DNA from: Streptomyces spongiae
Lineage (GTDB): Bacteria; Actinomycetota; Actinomycetes; Streptomycetales; Streptomycetaceae
NCBI RefSeq assembly: GCF_009377185.1
Contig: NZ_VJZC01000009.1
Location: 1 to 58,315, forward strand
Reading direction: 5' to 3'
Length of the DNA stretch: 58,315 bases
The translations under genes were made by a program, and so were the position numbers. This document shows, one piece after another, positions 50,472 through 58,315 of this stretch; the first letter of the stretch is position 1, and each line of letters begins with the position of its first letter. The notes beneath the pieces were generated by a model that worked only from the letters and a program-made list of their open reading frames with translations, did no database searches and was not told the origin of the DNA.

Positions 50472-51758
50472 TCAGCGCACGCCCCGTATCGGGCGGACCG
50501 TCAACCCGCCGATCACCGCCACACCCGCCGCGCTCAGGAAGAGGAGCGGGTAGTTCTCGCCGCCGCCGACGGCGAGGACGAACGGAGCGATCAGCGGGGC
50601 CACCGACTGGGGCAGGGCGGCGGCGATGCCGAAGACGCTCATGTACTTCGCGCCCTCGGTCTCCCGGTTGGGGATGACGTCGGTGATGAGGGCGATGTCC
50701 ACGGCGCCGAAGACCCCCGCTCCCAGCAGGATGATCTGGGAGCCGACGAACACCTGGGCGAACGAGGTGGCCGAGGCGATGACGGCGAAGCCCGCAGCGA
50801 ACGCCGTGGCGGCGGCGTAGATGAACGGCTTCCTGCGGCGCAACCGGTCGGAGAGGATGCCGCTGGCGACGGCGCCGACGGACGTCATCAGCAACCCGAC
50901 CCCTCCGGTGAGCGCGAGCAGGCCTGTCACCTTCTCCAGCTCGTAGTCGAGGTGGTCGGTGAGGAAGTACAGCTGGTACGTCGACAGGAACATCAGGCTG
51001 AGCTGGATCAGGAACCGGCCGGCCCAGGCCCAGCCCAGGTCAGGCTGCCGCACGGGGTTGAAGGCGAGACCGCGCAGCAGGCCGGCGAGGCTCTGCCGGT
51101 CACCGGCCGGCCGCCGGACGGGCCGGTCCGGCAGGAAGAGGACGACGGGGAGCAGTGCCACGCAGGCGATGACCGCGGGGACGAGGAAGAGCAGCACACC
51201 GGACTCCCGCAGCGGCGTGGCGAGTTGGAACCCGGCCACGCCGGCGATCTGCGCGGTGAAGCCGAGCAGCCCCGAGACCTTGCCCCGCTGCTGTTCGGGC
51301 ACCTGGTCGGGCAGCATCGCCAGCAGGGCCGTCATGATGGCACTCAGTCCGAGCTGGCTGACGACGAAACCGGCCAGCAGCACGGAGACCGACGTCCCGG
51401 CGCCGGTCAACGCCGCACCGGCCAGCAGCACGGGCATCCCCGCGAGAATCCACGGCTTGCGGCGCCCGAGGCGGGAGGTGGTGTTGTCGCTGAGCACCCC
51501 GAACGCCAGACCGGACGCGACGCCGACCAGGGTGCCCAGCCCCACCACCAGACCGAGGCTGCTGGTCTTGCCCTGCGGGTCGATCGTCTCCAGCCGCATC
51601 GCGAGCGACACCAGCAGCGGGGTCATCACCGCGACGTACAGGCCCAGATAGGAGAGCACGTAGAGCGTGATGAACCGGCCGCTGACCGGTTCGGGGCCGT
51701 CGCCGGGCTTCCGTGTGCCGTCCTCGGCCGCCGGGAGTTCGTCGGTGTGCTGGGTCAT
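50472..51758 (-). CDS. MFS transporter, glycoside/sucrose-symporter-like (GPH/SLC45-like)
   Basis: A 428-residue, 12-helix transporter. The loop SDNTTSRLGRRKPWILAG resembles the GPH and plant sucrose carrier motif, and FLSTYQLYFLTDHLDYELEKV and LSDRLRRRKPFIYAAA match the second half. These carriers import glycosides with cations. It lies directly upstream of the GH3 gene on the same strand (114-nt gap), an import-then-hydrolyse pair. ATG at 51758 fits the family length. No binding-protein gene is present nearby, so uptake is by this symporter alone. Confidence 0.87.
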   Translation of the reverse strand: MTQHTDELPAAEDGTRKPGDGPEPVSGRFITLYVLSYLGLYVAVMTPLLVSLAMRLETIDPQGKTSSLGLVVGLGTLVGVASGLAFGVLSDNTTSRLGRRKPWILAGMPVLLAGAALTGAGTSVSVLLAGFVVSQLGLSAIMTALLAMLPDQVPEQQRGKVSGLLGFTAQIAGVAGFQLATPLRESGVLLFLVPAVIACVALLPVVLFLPDRPVRRPAGDRQSLAGLLRGLAFNPVRQPDLGWAWAGRFLIQLSLMFLSTYQLYFLTDHLDYELEKVTGLLALTGGVGLLMTSVGAVASGILSDRLRRRKPFIYAAATAFAAGFAVIASATSFAQVFVGSQIILLGAGVFGAVDIALITDVIPNRETEGAKYMSVFGIAAALPQSVAPLIAPFVLAVGGGENYPLLFLSAAGVAVIGGLTVRPIRGVR

Positions 51759-51846
51759 CTCGGCCTCCGGCCGTGCGGGCACGTCGAGTACGTGTGCGGG
51801 AAAGGGGGAGGGGCCGGGCACCGGATGTCGACGTGCCCGCGGCCGG

Positions 51847-52617
51847 CTACTGGTGAGTGCCGCCATCGATACGGATCTCGGTGCCGGTGATGAAGGCGCC
51901 GTCGTCGGAGACGAGCATGGCGACCACACCGGCGACGGCGTCGGGCGAGCCGAAGCCGTCGCCGACGGCGGGGGTGAGCTTGGCGAGCAGGCTCCAGTCG
52001 ATGTCCTCGGGAACGAGGGAGTGGATGTTCTCGGTGATGCCGCTGGAGATGCTGCCGGGGTTGACGTTGACCGCGCGCAGGCCGTGCTTGCCGTATTCCT
52101 GGGCGATGCTGTGGGTGAAGGACAGGATGCCGCCCTTGCTGGCGGAGTACGCGGCCATGTAGGGGTGGGCGAACTGGGCCGAGGTGGAGCTGAAGTTGAC
52201 CACCACGCCGTTGCCCGACTCCAGCAGGGCGGGCAGCGCGGCCCGGGTGACCAGGAACGTTCCGGTGAGGTTCACCGCGATGACCCGGTTCCACAGGTCG
52301 AGCGAGCAGTCGTGGGTGTGCGCGCCGCGCAGCATCCCCGCGACGTTGACCACGGCGTCCAGCCCGCCGAGTTCGGCGACCGTGCCCGCCACGACGCTCT
52401 GCACCGCCGTCTCGTCGGACACGTCGAGTACGGCGGTGCTCAGCTGCTCGGCGGAGCCGGCCTCGGCGGCGAGCCCGGCGGTTTCGGCGAGGCCGTCCTC
52501 GGCGACGTCGGTGGCCGCGACCCGGGCTCCCTCGGACAGGAGCCGGAGCGCCGTCGCGCGGCCTATGCCCGAGGCGGCGCCCGTGACGAGGATGCGGCGG
52601 CCGGTGAGTCGTTGCAT
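51847..52617 (-). CDS. Short-chain dehydrogenase/reductase (classical SDR)
   Basis: A 256-residue classical SDR. The cofactor motif is VTGAASGIG (11-19), with Asp37 in AATDVAE suggesting NAD preference. The active site is NVAG, Ser143/144 in NFSSTSA, Tyr157 and Lys161 in YSASK, and the terminal FITGTEIRIDGG. It would oxidise a secondary alcohol, for example a sugar, steroid or terpenoid aglycone. It lies 88 nt upstream of the MFS gene on the same strand and is probably cotranscribed with it. Confidence 0.9.
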   Translation of the reverse strand: MQRLTGRRILVTGAASGIGRATALRLLSEGARVAATDVAEDGLAETAGLAAEAGSAEQLSTAVLDVSDETAVQSVVAGTVAELGGLDAVVNVAGMLRGAHTHDCSLDLWNRVIAVNLTGTFLVTRAALPALLESGNGVVVNFSSTSAQFAHPYMAAYSASKGGILSFTHSIAQEYGKHGLRAVNVNPGSISSGITENIHSLVPEDIDWSLLAKLTPAVGDGFGSPDAVAGVVAMLVSDDGAFITGTEIRIDGGTHQ

Positions 52618-52922
52618 GGGTGTTCCCTCGATTTCACGCGGGCCGGGACCGCCCGGCGTCGCCTCACGAGGTGACGCCGGGCGTGGATGTCCCGGTGATG
52701 GGTGTGGGGGCAGGGCGGCACGACGGATGTCCGGGTGCGGCCGGAGACCGGTGGGCGGTGTGCGCGCCTACCGGGGCTGGGGTGGTGAAGGACGAAGGGG
52801 GCGGAGAACCGCCGGACAGGCACGGGGCGGATGCGCGGCGAGGAGCGTGCGCGGCACGTACGCGTGTGCGGCGACGAAGGAGAGGAGCCGGGAGCCGGGA
52901 CCGAGCCGGTGTCCGGCCGAGG
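52618..52922. other. Promoter/terminator region between the TetR gene and the SDR operon
   Basis: No gene is seen. It holds the large hairpin at 52650-52683, just before the SDR start, and otherwise GC-rich sequence without a recognisable operator. Confidence 0.5.
52650..52683. terminator. Large stem-loop before the SDR gene
   Basis: An 11-bp perfect stem (CGCCCGGCGTC and its complement) extended inwards by CCTC/GAGG across single mismatches, 34 nt in total. It is downstream of the TetR gene (a terminator) but also within the SDR leader, where it could act as an attenuator. Confidence 0.6.
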
Positions 52923-53582
52923 TCAGCGGGAGCGGTCGGCGGACGGGCCCGCGGAACCGGCGTCCGTGCCCTGCACATCCCCGAGGGCCAGGCACATCCG
53001 GTTGAACACCTCGACCATGGCGGTCATGTCGACGCTCGGCTCCAGCAGCCACTGCAACTGGAGCCCGTCCGACACCGCGAGCAGCAGACGGGCCATCGCC
53101 TCGGCACTGACGTCCCCGCGCACCACGTCCTGTTCCTGGCCTTGGGCCAGACCGTTCCGGATCTGGGTGCTCAGGTGTTCGTACCGCTGCTTGAAGAACT
53201 CGTGAGCCGGGTGGTCCGGGTCGGAGGCCGATCCGGAGAGCGTGACGAACAGGTCCACGAGACCGGGCTGCCGGGCATTGTGCGCCACGGTACGGGCGAT
53301 CGCCTCGCCCGGGGACGCGGCATCGGAGACCGCCTCGGCGTCCAGGGCGTCCCGCTCGGCCAGCACGGCGAGCAGCAGCTCCTCGCGGGAGGTGAAGTAG
53401 TGCAGCACACCGGCCTGGGACATGCCCACACGGTCGGCGATCTCCTTGAGCGACGAGCCGCGCTCGCCGTGCTCGCTGAACACGTCGAGCGCCGCCTTCA
53501 GGATCTGCTCCCGGCGTTCGAGGCCTTTGCGGTAGGGACCTCGGGGCCTGCGTGGTGTGCTCACGTTCAGACCGTACTTCAC
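52923..53582 (-). CDS. TetR-family transcriptional regulator (glycoside region)
   Basis: A 219-residue TetR protein. Helix-turn-helix at about residues 24-66: REQILKAALDVFSEHGERGSSLKEIADRVGMSQAGVLHYFTSREEL, then a BetI-like C-terminal domain. The GTG at 53582 gives a short basic N-terminal extension; a GTG at 53564 is equally possible. It sits between the SDR operon and the second GH3 gene, all on the minus strand, and probably controls one or both. Only 39 nt separate it from the upstream GH3 stop, so it may be read from the GH3 promoter. Confidence 0.87.
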   Translation of the reverse strand: MKYGLNVSTPRRPRGPYRKGLERREQILKAALDVFSEHGERGSSLKEIADRVGMSQAGVLHYFTSREELLLAVLAERDALDAEAVSDAASPGEAIARTVAHNARQPGLVDLFVTLSGSASDPDHPAHEFFKQRYEHLSTQIRNGLAQGQEQDVVRGDVSAEAMARLLLAVSDGLQLQWLLEPSVDMTAMVEVFNRMCLALGDVQGTDAGSAGPSADRSR

Positions 53583-53621
53583 TCGGGTCGGCGCAGGCCC
53601 CTCCAGGGGGCGTCCTCTCGA

Positions 53622-56060
53622 TCATGCCGGCCTCGGCACGGCGGCGGTCAGCCGGATGTCGGACACCGAGCGCCCGACGCGCAGTATGTGCGCTCCGGGA
53701 CGTGGCACCCAGCCCTCCCCGCTCCGCACGGCCAGAGCGCGGGGAGGCACCGCCACGGTGGCGATCACGGCCTCGCTCGGTCCGGCATCGATGGGGGCGA
53801 ACCCGATGAGACGCGGCGGCTCCGAGCCGTCGGCCGGCTCCAGATAGGCCTGGACCACCTCGCGTCCGGCGCGCTCACCGGAGTTGCGGACGGTGACTCG
53901 TATCGTGAGCCCGCGCTCCATGTCGCCGGTGACCACGAAGTCCTGGTAGTCCCAGGTGGTGTAGGACAGTCCATGGCCGAAGGGGAACAGAGGTGCGGTG
54001 CCGGCCGCCTCGTAGCCGCGGTAGCCGATCAGTTCGCCCTCCGCGTAGTCGAGTGCTCCGTGGACCGGCCGGGTGGACAGGACGGGTACGTCGGACTCGG
54101 CGGCGGGGAAGGTGGTGGGCAGCCTGCCGCCGGGCTCGGTGCCGGTGAGGACGTCGGCTATGGCGGCCGCGCCTTCCTGGCCGGGGAACCACGACCACAG
54201 CAGGGCGGCGGGACGGTCGGCCCAGGGGAGCAGGAAGGGGGCGCCCGCGTTGACGACGACGACCGTGCGCGGGTTGGCGGCGCAGACCCGTTCGACGAGT
54301 TCGTCCTGCCGTCCGCGCAGGGCGAGCGTCGTACGGTCGACGCTCTCGGCCTCGGTGTGGGCGTCGCTCCCTACCATCAGGACGACGGCGTCCGCGTCCG
54401 CGGCAGCGGTGACGGCGGCGGCCAGCTCCTCCTCGTCGGTGCCGTGCGGGGTGTCGTACCCGAGGCCCAACAGCGTGATGGGGTAGGGGAGATGACGCTG
54501 CGGCCGGAAGCGCACCACGACCTCGGTGTCGCCCTGCGCGGCGGGGAAGCCGAAGGTGTGTGAAGGCGGATACAGCAGCAGCGAGCCGATGTCGTGGTCT
54601 TCCTGGAGCTGCTCGTGGGTCTGCGGTTCGTGCCCCGGGACGTGGAGCGTGATGTGGCCGGGGCCGAGGACGGACAGCCGGTGGGTGCCGGACTCCCGCA
54701 GCGTGAGGCGGGTGCGTACGACCAGCTCGTCGACCTCGTCGGCGAGGATCAGCGGGAACCAGTGCGGGGCGGGGGCCTTGTGCTCCTCCGAGAGCAGAGT
54801 GCCGTCGGCCGTCCGGTACTCCAGTCGTGCACCCGGCTCGCCCGTCACGGGGTCGGTGGCGGTGTCACCGTCCAGCGGGAGGAGCGTCGCATGCGGGAAG
54901 GCGCCCTGGTGGACGGTGATCTCGACGTCGTCCCCGAGTGCCTGGCGCAGTCCTTCGAGGGGAGTGACGACGTGTTCGGGGGTGACGTGGGCGCTGCCGC
55001 CGCCCTGCAGGGCGAAGCGGACGGCGTTGGGGCCGATGAGGGCGACCTTGCGGAGCGTGTCGGGGCGCAGGGGCAGCATGCCGTCGTTGCGCAGCAGCAC
55101 GGAACCGCGGACGGCCAGATCCCGTATGCGGGAGCGAACGTCGTCGGGCACGGGTTCGGTCTCCGGCGTGTCCAGGCCGTCCAGTGCTCCGACCCGGGCG
55201 GCCAGTCGCAGGATGCGTCGGACCTTGTCGTCGATCACGTCCTCGGGAACGCGGCCCTCCTCGACCGCGGTCAGCAGCGCGGCGCCCCACGGCCCGTCGG
55301 GGCCCGGCATGACCAGATCGAGCCCGGCCAGGGCCGATGCCTCGGTGGACCTGGCCGCCTGCCAGTCGGAGACCACGACCCCGTCGAACCCCCACTCCTC
55401 TTTGAGGACGCCCGTCAGCAACTCGGTGTTTTCCGTCATGGTTGTGCCGTTGACGGAGTTGTAGGCGGCTATCACGACCCAGGCACCGGCCTCGCGCACG
55501 GCTGCCTCGAAGGGCGGGAGATAGGTCTCGCGCAGCGTCTTCTCGTCGATCCGGGCGTCATAGGTCATCCGCTCGGTCTCGGAGTCGTTGCCCACGAAGT
55601 GCTTGACGGTGGCGGCCACACCGGTCGACTGCACGCCGTTGATGAAGCCCACCGCGGTGCGGGTGGTGAGGAGCGGGTCCTCCGAGTAGCACTCGAAATG
55701 GCGTCCGCCCAAGGGGGTTCGGTGCAGGTTGACGGTGGGGGCGAGCAGCACGTGGATGCCCATCTCCCTGGCCTTGAGGCCCATCAGACGGCCGGCGTCG
55801 TACGCGGTGTCCTCGTCCCAGGCGGCGGAAAGGGAGCTGGGGCTCGGGAAGAGGAGGGCGGGCGGGGTGTCGCCGCCGAAGGACGTGCCACGCGGGCCCA
55901 CGGGCCCGTCGGAGAGGGCGAGGGAGGCGAGGCCGGCGGCGGCGACCGGTGTCAGGGTCCAGGCGTCGCCGCCGGTGAGCAGAGTCACCTTCTCTTTGAG
56001 GGACATGGCGTCCAGGCGCCGCGCGACATCCTCTTCATCGACCCACTGCCGACGGGGCAT
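53622..56060 (-). CDS. Glycoside hydrolase family 3 beta-glucosidase with PA14-like insert, cytoplasmic
   Basis: An 812-residue GH3 enzyme. The TIM barrel holds TVKHFVGNDSETERM and the nucleophile Asp232 in VVVSDWQAA. The alpha/beta sandwich is interrupted at about residues 390-530 by a PA14-like module (HWFPLILADEVDELVVRTRLTL ... GTHRLSVLGPGHITLHV), followed by the FnIII domain. PA14-containing GH3 enzymes act on beta-glucosides, often of plant aglycones. No signal peptide. ATG at 56060 has AGGAA 6 nt upstream, while the TTG at 56063 is in frame. The MFS gene upstream (97-nt gap) is the likely carrier. Confidence 0.92.
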   Translation of the reverse strand: MPRRQWVDEEDVARRLDAMSLKEKVTLLTGGDAWTLTPVAAAGLASLALSDGPVGPRGTSFGGDTPPALLFPSPSSLSAAWDEDTAYDAGRLMGLKAREMGIHVLLAPTVNLHRTPLGGRHFECYSEDPLLTTRTAVGFINGVQSTGVAATVKHFVGNDSETERMTYDARIDEKTLRETYLPPFEAAVREAGAWVVIAAYNSVNGTTMTENTELLTGVLKEEWGFDGVVVSDWQAARSTEASALAGLDLVMPGPDGPWGAALLTAVEEGRVPEDVIDDKVRRILRLAARVGALDGLDTPETEPVPDDVRSRIRDLAVRGSVLLRNDGMLPLRPDTLRKVALIGPNAVRFALQGGGSAHVTPEHVVTPLEGLRQALGDDVEITVHQGAFPHATLLPLDGDTATDPVTGEPGARLEYRTADGTLLSEEHKAPAPHWFPLILADEVDELVVRTRLTLRESGTHRLSVLGPGHITLHVPGHEPQTHEQLQEDHDIGSLLLYPPSHTFGFPAAQGDTEVVVRFRPQRHLPYPITLLGLGYDTPHGTDEEELAAAVTAAADADAVVLMVGSDAHTEAESVDRTTLALRGRQDELVERVCAANPRTVVVVNAGAPFLLPWADRPAALLWSWFPGQEGAAAIADVLTGTEPGGRLPTTFPAAESDVPVLSTRPVHGALDYAEGELIGYRGYEAAGTAPLFPFGHGLSYTTWDYQDFVVTGDMERGLTIRVTVRNSGERAGREVVQAYLEPADGSEPPRLIGFAPIDAGPSEAVIATVAVPPRALAVRSGEGWVPRPGAHILRVGRSVSDIRLTAAVPRPA

Positions 56061-56157
56061 CAACTGTTCCTGCCTTTCCTACGGGGGCGTGGTGACCGTG
56101 TGCGTGGGGGGATCCGGGGCGGTCGTGGCGGGCGGCCCGCCCCGGATCCGGTCGGTG

Positions 56158-57651
56158 TCAGGAGACGGGGGCGGCTTCGCCCGCCTCGACGTCCTGGGCC
56201 GTCCTCAGCCGGGGTACGAGGGCCACGGAGAGCAGTCCCAGCAGGGCCAGCCCGGCGGCGAAGAGCATGGCGTTCTTGTATCCGGCGTCGAGGTAGAACC
56301 GGGTGCCCTGCATGACCGCGCCGTCCTGGGCGAGGATCACGTAGACGAGCTGGGTGATCACGGTGGTGAGCACGCCCTGGATCATGGCCTGCAGACCGTT
56401 GGCCGTGGCCTGCTCCTCCGGTGACACCGCCTCGATGATCAGCACCGGTACGGAGGCGACGATCAGCCCCATGGCGACCGCGGAGACGGTGCCCAGCAGG
56501 ATCAGCTGCATGTCCGTGTAGTGCCACTGGCGCTGGAGCAGGAAGCCGGCGGCCGCGAGCAGCGCGCCGAGTCCGAGGGGCAGTCGGGAGTCGACCTTGC
56601 GCAGGGCGACACCGGTGCCGAAGCCGACGAGGAGGATGAGGATGCTGGCCGGGATGCCGATGATCGCGAAGTGGGTGGCGGTCATGCCGAGGCCGTCGGA
56701 GATGGTGGGGATCTTCGGGAAGAGGACGAGCAGCTGGCTGATGATTCCGGTGCCGTAGATCGTCGCGCTGATCAGTCCCGTGGCCAGGAAGACGGCCCAC
56801 ACGGGGCGGCGGGACATCATGGTCAGGTCGAAGAGCGGGTGGGCCGCCCTGAGATCCGTCACCACGAAGAGGATCACGGCCGCGATGCCGCCGAGGACGA
56901 AGCCCAGGGTGTCGGTGTCCGTCCAGCCCCACTCGCCGCCCTTGCCGATGCCGTAGGTGGCGGCTGCCGCGCCGCCGCCGAGGAGGGCACCGCCGAGCCA
57001 GTTCACCTTGGTGCGCGCGACGCGGTGGGGTGTCTCGGGGACGACGGTGAGCAGCAGCACCAGCCCGATGGCGGTGGCCACCACCAGGGCCCACAGGACG
57101 CCGCGGAAGCTGTAGGAGTCCAGGAGCCAGCCGGTGAGGAAGGGGCCGCCGAGGGCCACGAAGGCGATCCCGCTGCCGATCATTCCGCTCGCGGTGCCGA
57201 CCTGCTTGGGCGGGAAGAGCTCACGGACGGACGCGTAGGCGAGGGCGGAGATGGGGCCGTAGAAGCCGGCGATGCCGCGGCCGATCAGCAGCGTGGTGTA
57301 GTCCGTGGCGAGGGCCGCGACCATGTCGCCGATCAGGCCGAGCGCGGTGATGGCGATCATGGCGTTGCGCTTGCCGTAGAAGTCGGCGAGCTTCACGACG
57401 AACGGCGTCACGACCGTGGCGACCAGGGCGTTGACCAGGATGAACCAGCTGATCTCCGTCGTGTGGAAGTGCTGGGCCACGGACGCCTGGGCGTTGCCTC
57501 CCAGCATGCCCGCGAGGGACAGGAGCTGGGTGGGCCACATGAGGGCCAGCGCGATCAGGGCCAGCCGGGTGCCGAGACCGGTGCCGCCGGTCTCGGCGGC
57601 CGGGGCCGGTCTGGGCACGGAGGGCGGGGACGGTGTGGTGGCGGAAGGCAC
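56158..57651 (-). CDS. MFS transporter (DHA2-like, about 14 helices)
   Basis: A 497-residue transporter with a Pro/Ala-rich cytoplasmic N-terminus and 12-14 hydrophobic helices. The loop VVKLADFYGKRNAMI corresponds to motif A, and LIGRGIAGFYGPISALAYASVRELFP to motif B/C. Paired with the PA14-GH3 gene on the same strand, it probably moves a glycoside or the released aglycone. Direction of transport cannot be read from sequence; the DHA2 branch is mostly efflux, the gene pairing hints at uptake. Confidence 0.83.
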   Translation of the reverse strand: MPSATTPSPPSVPRPAPAAETGGTGLGTRLALIALALMWPTQLLSLAGMLGGNAQASVAQHFHTTEISWFILVNALVATVVTPFVVKLADFYGKRNAMIAITALGLIGDMVAALATDYTTLLIGRGIAGFYGPISALAYASVRELFPPKQVGTASGMIGSGIAFVALGGPFLTGWLLDSYSFRGVLWALVVATAIGLVLLLTVVPETPHRVARTKVNWLGGALLGGGAAAATYGIGKGGEWGWTDTDTLGFVLGGIAAVILFVVTDLRAAHPLFDLTMMSRRPVWAVFLATGLISATIYGTGIISQLLVLFPKIPTISDGLGMTATHFAIIGIPASILILLVGFGTGVALRKVDSRLPLGLGALLAAAGFLLQRQWHYTDMQLILLGTVSAVAMGLIVASVPVLIIEAVSPEEQATANGLQAMIQGVLTTVITQLVYVILAQDGAVMQGTRFYLDAGYKNAMLFAAGLALLGLLSVALVPRLRTAQDVEAGEAAPVS

Positions 57652-58187
57652 GGCGGTGTGGCCTCTCGTTCAGGGGACGGGCCGCGCGGCTCGGCGGTCC
57701 CGTATGAGGTCTTGCCGGCGGGCGAGGCCGTGGGAGCAGATGGGTCTGCGGGCCGGGGCGTCTTTCGTGCGCGGCGGGGGACGGGTGCCGCGGTGGGGAG
57801 CGGAGAAAGACGTCCCGGTCGGAACACTGATCGGGCTGAAGAGGCGCTCAACGCCCTTGCCCGTCCTCGGATTTGGAACCTTTCAGATCCGTGGCGGTCA
57901 TGGTTCGGGCCGTCGGCCCGCTCGTCAAGCCGTGTCGCGTCGGTGATTTTGCGCCGGGTGGGACGAGGGTCGGCCTCGGGAGTGGGTGACCCAAGGCCAT
58001 AGGAACCAGGCAAAACAGTGCGAACCAGAAGTTCACTTGACGGAAACCTAGCGCTGTTCGGGTTTCGTGGCTAGAGTTTCGGCCAGAACTTTTTTGAGCC
58101 GCAGTCGGACACGCTTCGTTCGGTCATCCGTGAGAGGGTCGGCTCGATATCCCGTCTTATGAATCGATTCAAGACAAGGGGTGCTGC
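57652..58187. other. Divergent promoter region between the MFS gene and the rhamnosidase gene
   Basis: About 535 nt without a supportable gene. It contains promoter element copy C (58042-58077) with a further inverted half (GAAACCTAGC ... GCTAGAGTTTC) and TTGACG at 58037. The rest shows no recognisable feature. Confidence 0.5.
58042..58077 (+). promoter_or_regulatory. Shared promoter element, copy C (rhamnosidase gene)
   Basis: GGAAACCTAGCGCTGTTCGG, 10 nt, then the -10-like TAGAGT (58072-58077). It also forms part of the inverted repeat GAAACC (58043-58048) and GGTTTC (58061-58066). It lies 110 bp before the rhamnosidase start. Confidence 0.65.
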
Positions 58188-58315
58188 GTGAGCGAGCAAG
58201 CCCGTACCCAGCCGGTCACCGTGACCGAGGTCCGGTTCGAGTACGCCCGCGAGGCCTTGGGGCTCGGCACCGGACGACCGCGTCTGTCGTGGACCACGCT
58301 CACGGTTTTTTTTTT
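58188..58315 (+). CDS. GH78-like alpha-L-rhamnosidase, N-terminus only (cut by window)
   Basis: The first 40 or so codons are present from GTG 58188 (AAGGGG site 6 nt upstream). The translation VTEVRFEYAREALGLGTGRPRLSW matches the N-terminal segment of bacterial GH78 alpha-L-rhamnosidases (usual form: L-R-E-LGI---PRLSW). The enzyme would remove terminal rhamnose from plant glycosides such as flavonoid rutinosides or saponins. There is no signal peptide in the visible part. The last ten bases are all T, which does not fit the gene and is probably an end artefact. Confidence is limited by the short stretch. Confidence 0.6.
   Translation, partial: MSEQARTQPVTVTEVRFEYAREALGLGTGRPRLSWTTLTVFF

Noticed and set aside
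1..58315. Search for insertion sequences, integrases, phage genes or plasmid replication genes that would explain the accessory content.
   Set aside because: No transposase, integrase, replication or conjugation gene could be recognised; the only sign of rearrangement is the dehydroquinate synthase relic.

Overview
The window reads as about 58 kb of accessory chromosome (or large plasmid) from a Streptomyces-like actinomycete. It is very GC-rich, with third codon positions almost always G or C, frequent GTG starts, ATGA/GTGA translational coupling, purine-rich ribosome sites, and many one-component regulators (GntR, PaaX, TetR, LysR) sitting beside the genes they probably control. I see no rRNA, complete tRNA, CRISPR array, transposase or phage gene. 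Genus and products are assigned from sequence recall, without database searches.

Layout. (1) 1-12.2 kb, organic-acid and four-carbon sugar-acid catabolism: a Tat-exported lactonase (cut by the window edge), a CitMHS citrate-metal symporter, an Asp/Glu-racemase-like protein, the tetronate kinase/decarboxylase pair OtnK-OtnC, an FCD-type GntR regulator, a tartrate/isopropylmalate-dehydrogenase-like enzyme, an Ldh-family dehydrogenase, two small ABM proteins, a cupin and an aldehyde dehydrogenase. A relic of 3-dehydroquinate synthase follows. (2) 12.4-31.8 kb, a large aromatic-catabolism island: a LysR gene, then two opposed arms around a GntR gene. The left arm is a nine-gene minus-strand operon with a class A FAD monooxygenase, an extradiol (VOC) dioxygenase, a gentisate-type cupin dioxygenase, a hydroxyquinol-type intradiol dioxygenase, maleylacetate reductase, an FAH-family hydrolase and an amidohydrolase. 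The right arm holds a flavin reductase, an acyl-CoA-dehydrogenase-fold monooxygenase, an Old Yellow Enzyme relative, a second FAH hydrolase, a second amidohydrolase and an exporter-type MFS protein. The palindrome ATACTAGTAT marks the promoters of both arms. (3) 32.0-38.3 kb: an acyl-CoA dehydrogenase with two PaaX genes, a TetR gene with a luciferase-like monooxygenase, and a secreted CE1-like esterase. (4) 38.6-48.0 kb: an amidase, a TetR gene, a CocE-family hydrolase and a complete five-gene peptide-type ABC importer. A shared AACAnTGTT element lies before the amidase and before the CocE-ABC operon. (5) 48.1 kb to the end, glycoside use: two cytoplasmic GH3 beta-glycosidases, two MFS transporters, an SDR, a TetR gene and the first codons of a GH78-like alpha-L-rhamnosidase.

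How it fits together. Regions 1 and 2 feed carboxylic acids and phenolic rings to central metabolism. Region 5 looks like an import-then-deglycosylate route for plant glycosides, which would release sugars plus phenolic aglycones. The CE1-like esterase, one GH3 gene and the rhamnosidase gene share a 20-bp promoter element (GAAAACCTAGCGCTGTTCGG-like), always in the same orientation and 9-10 nt before a -10-like hexamer. I infer one regulon for breaking down plant esters and glycosides. This, and the three mechanistically different ring-cleavage dioxygenases in one operon, are the most interesting signals in the window.
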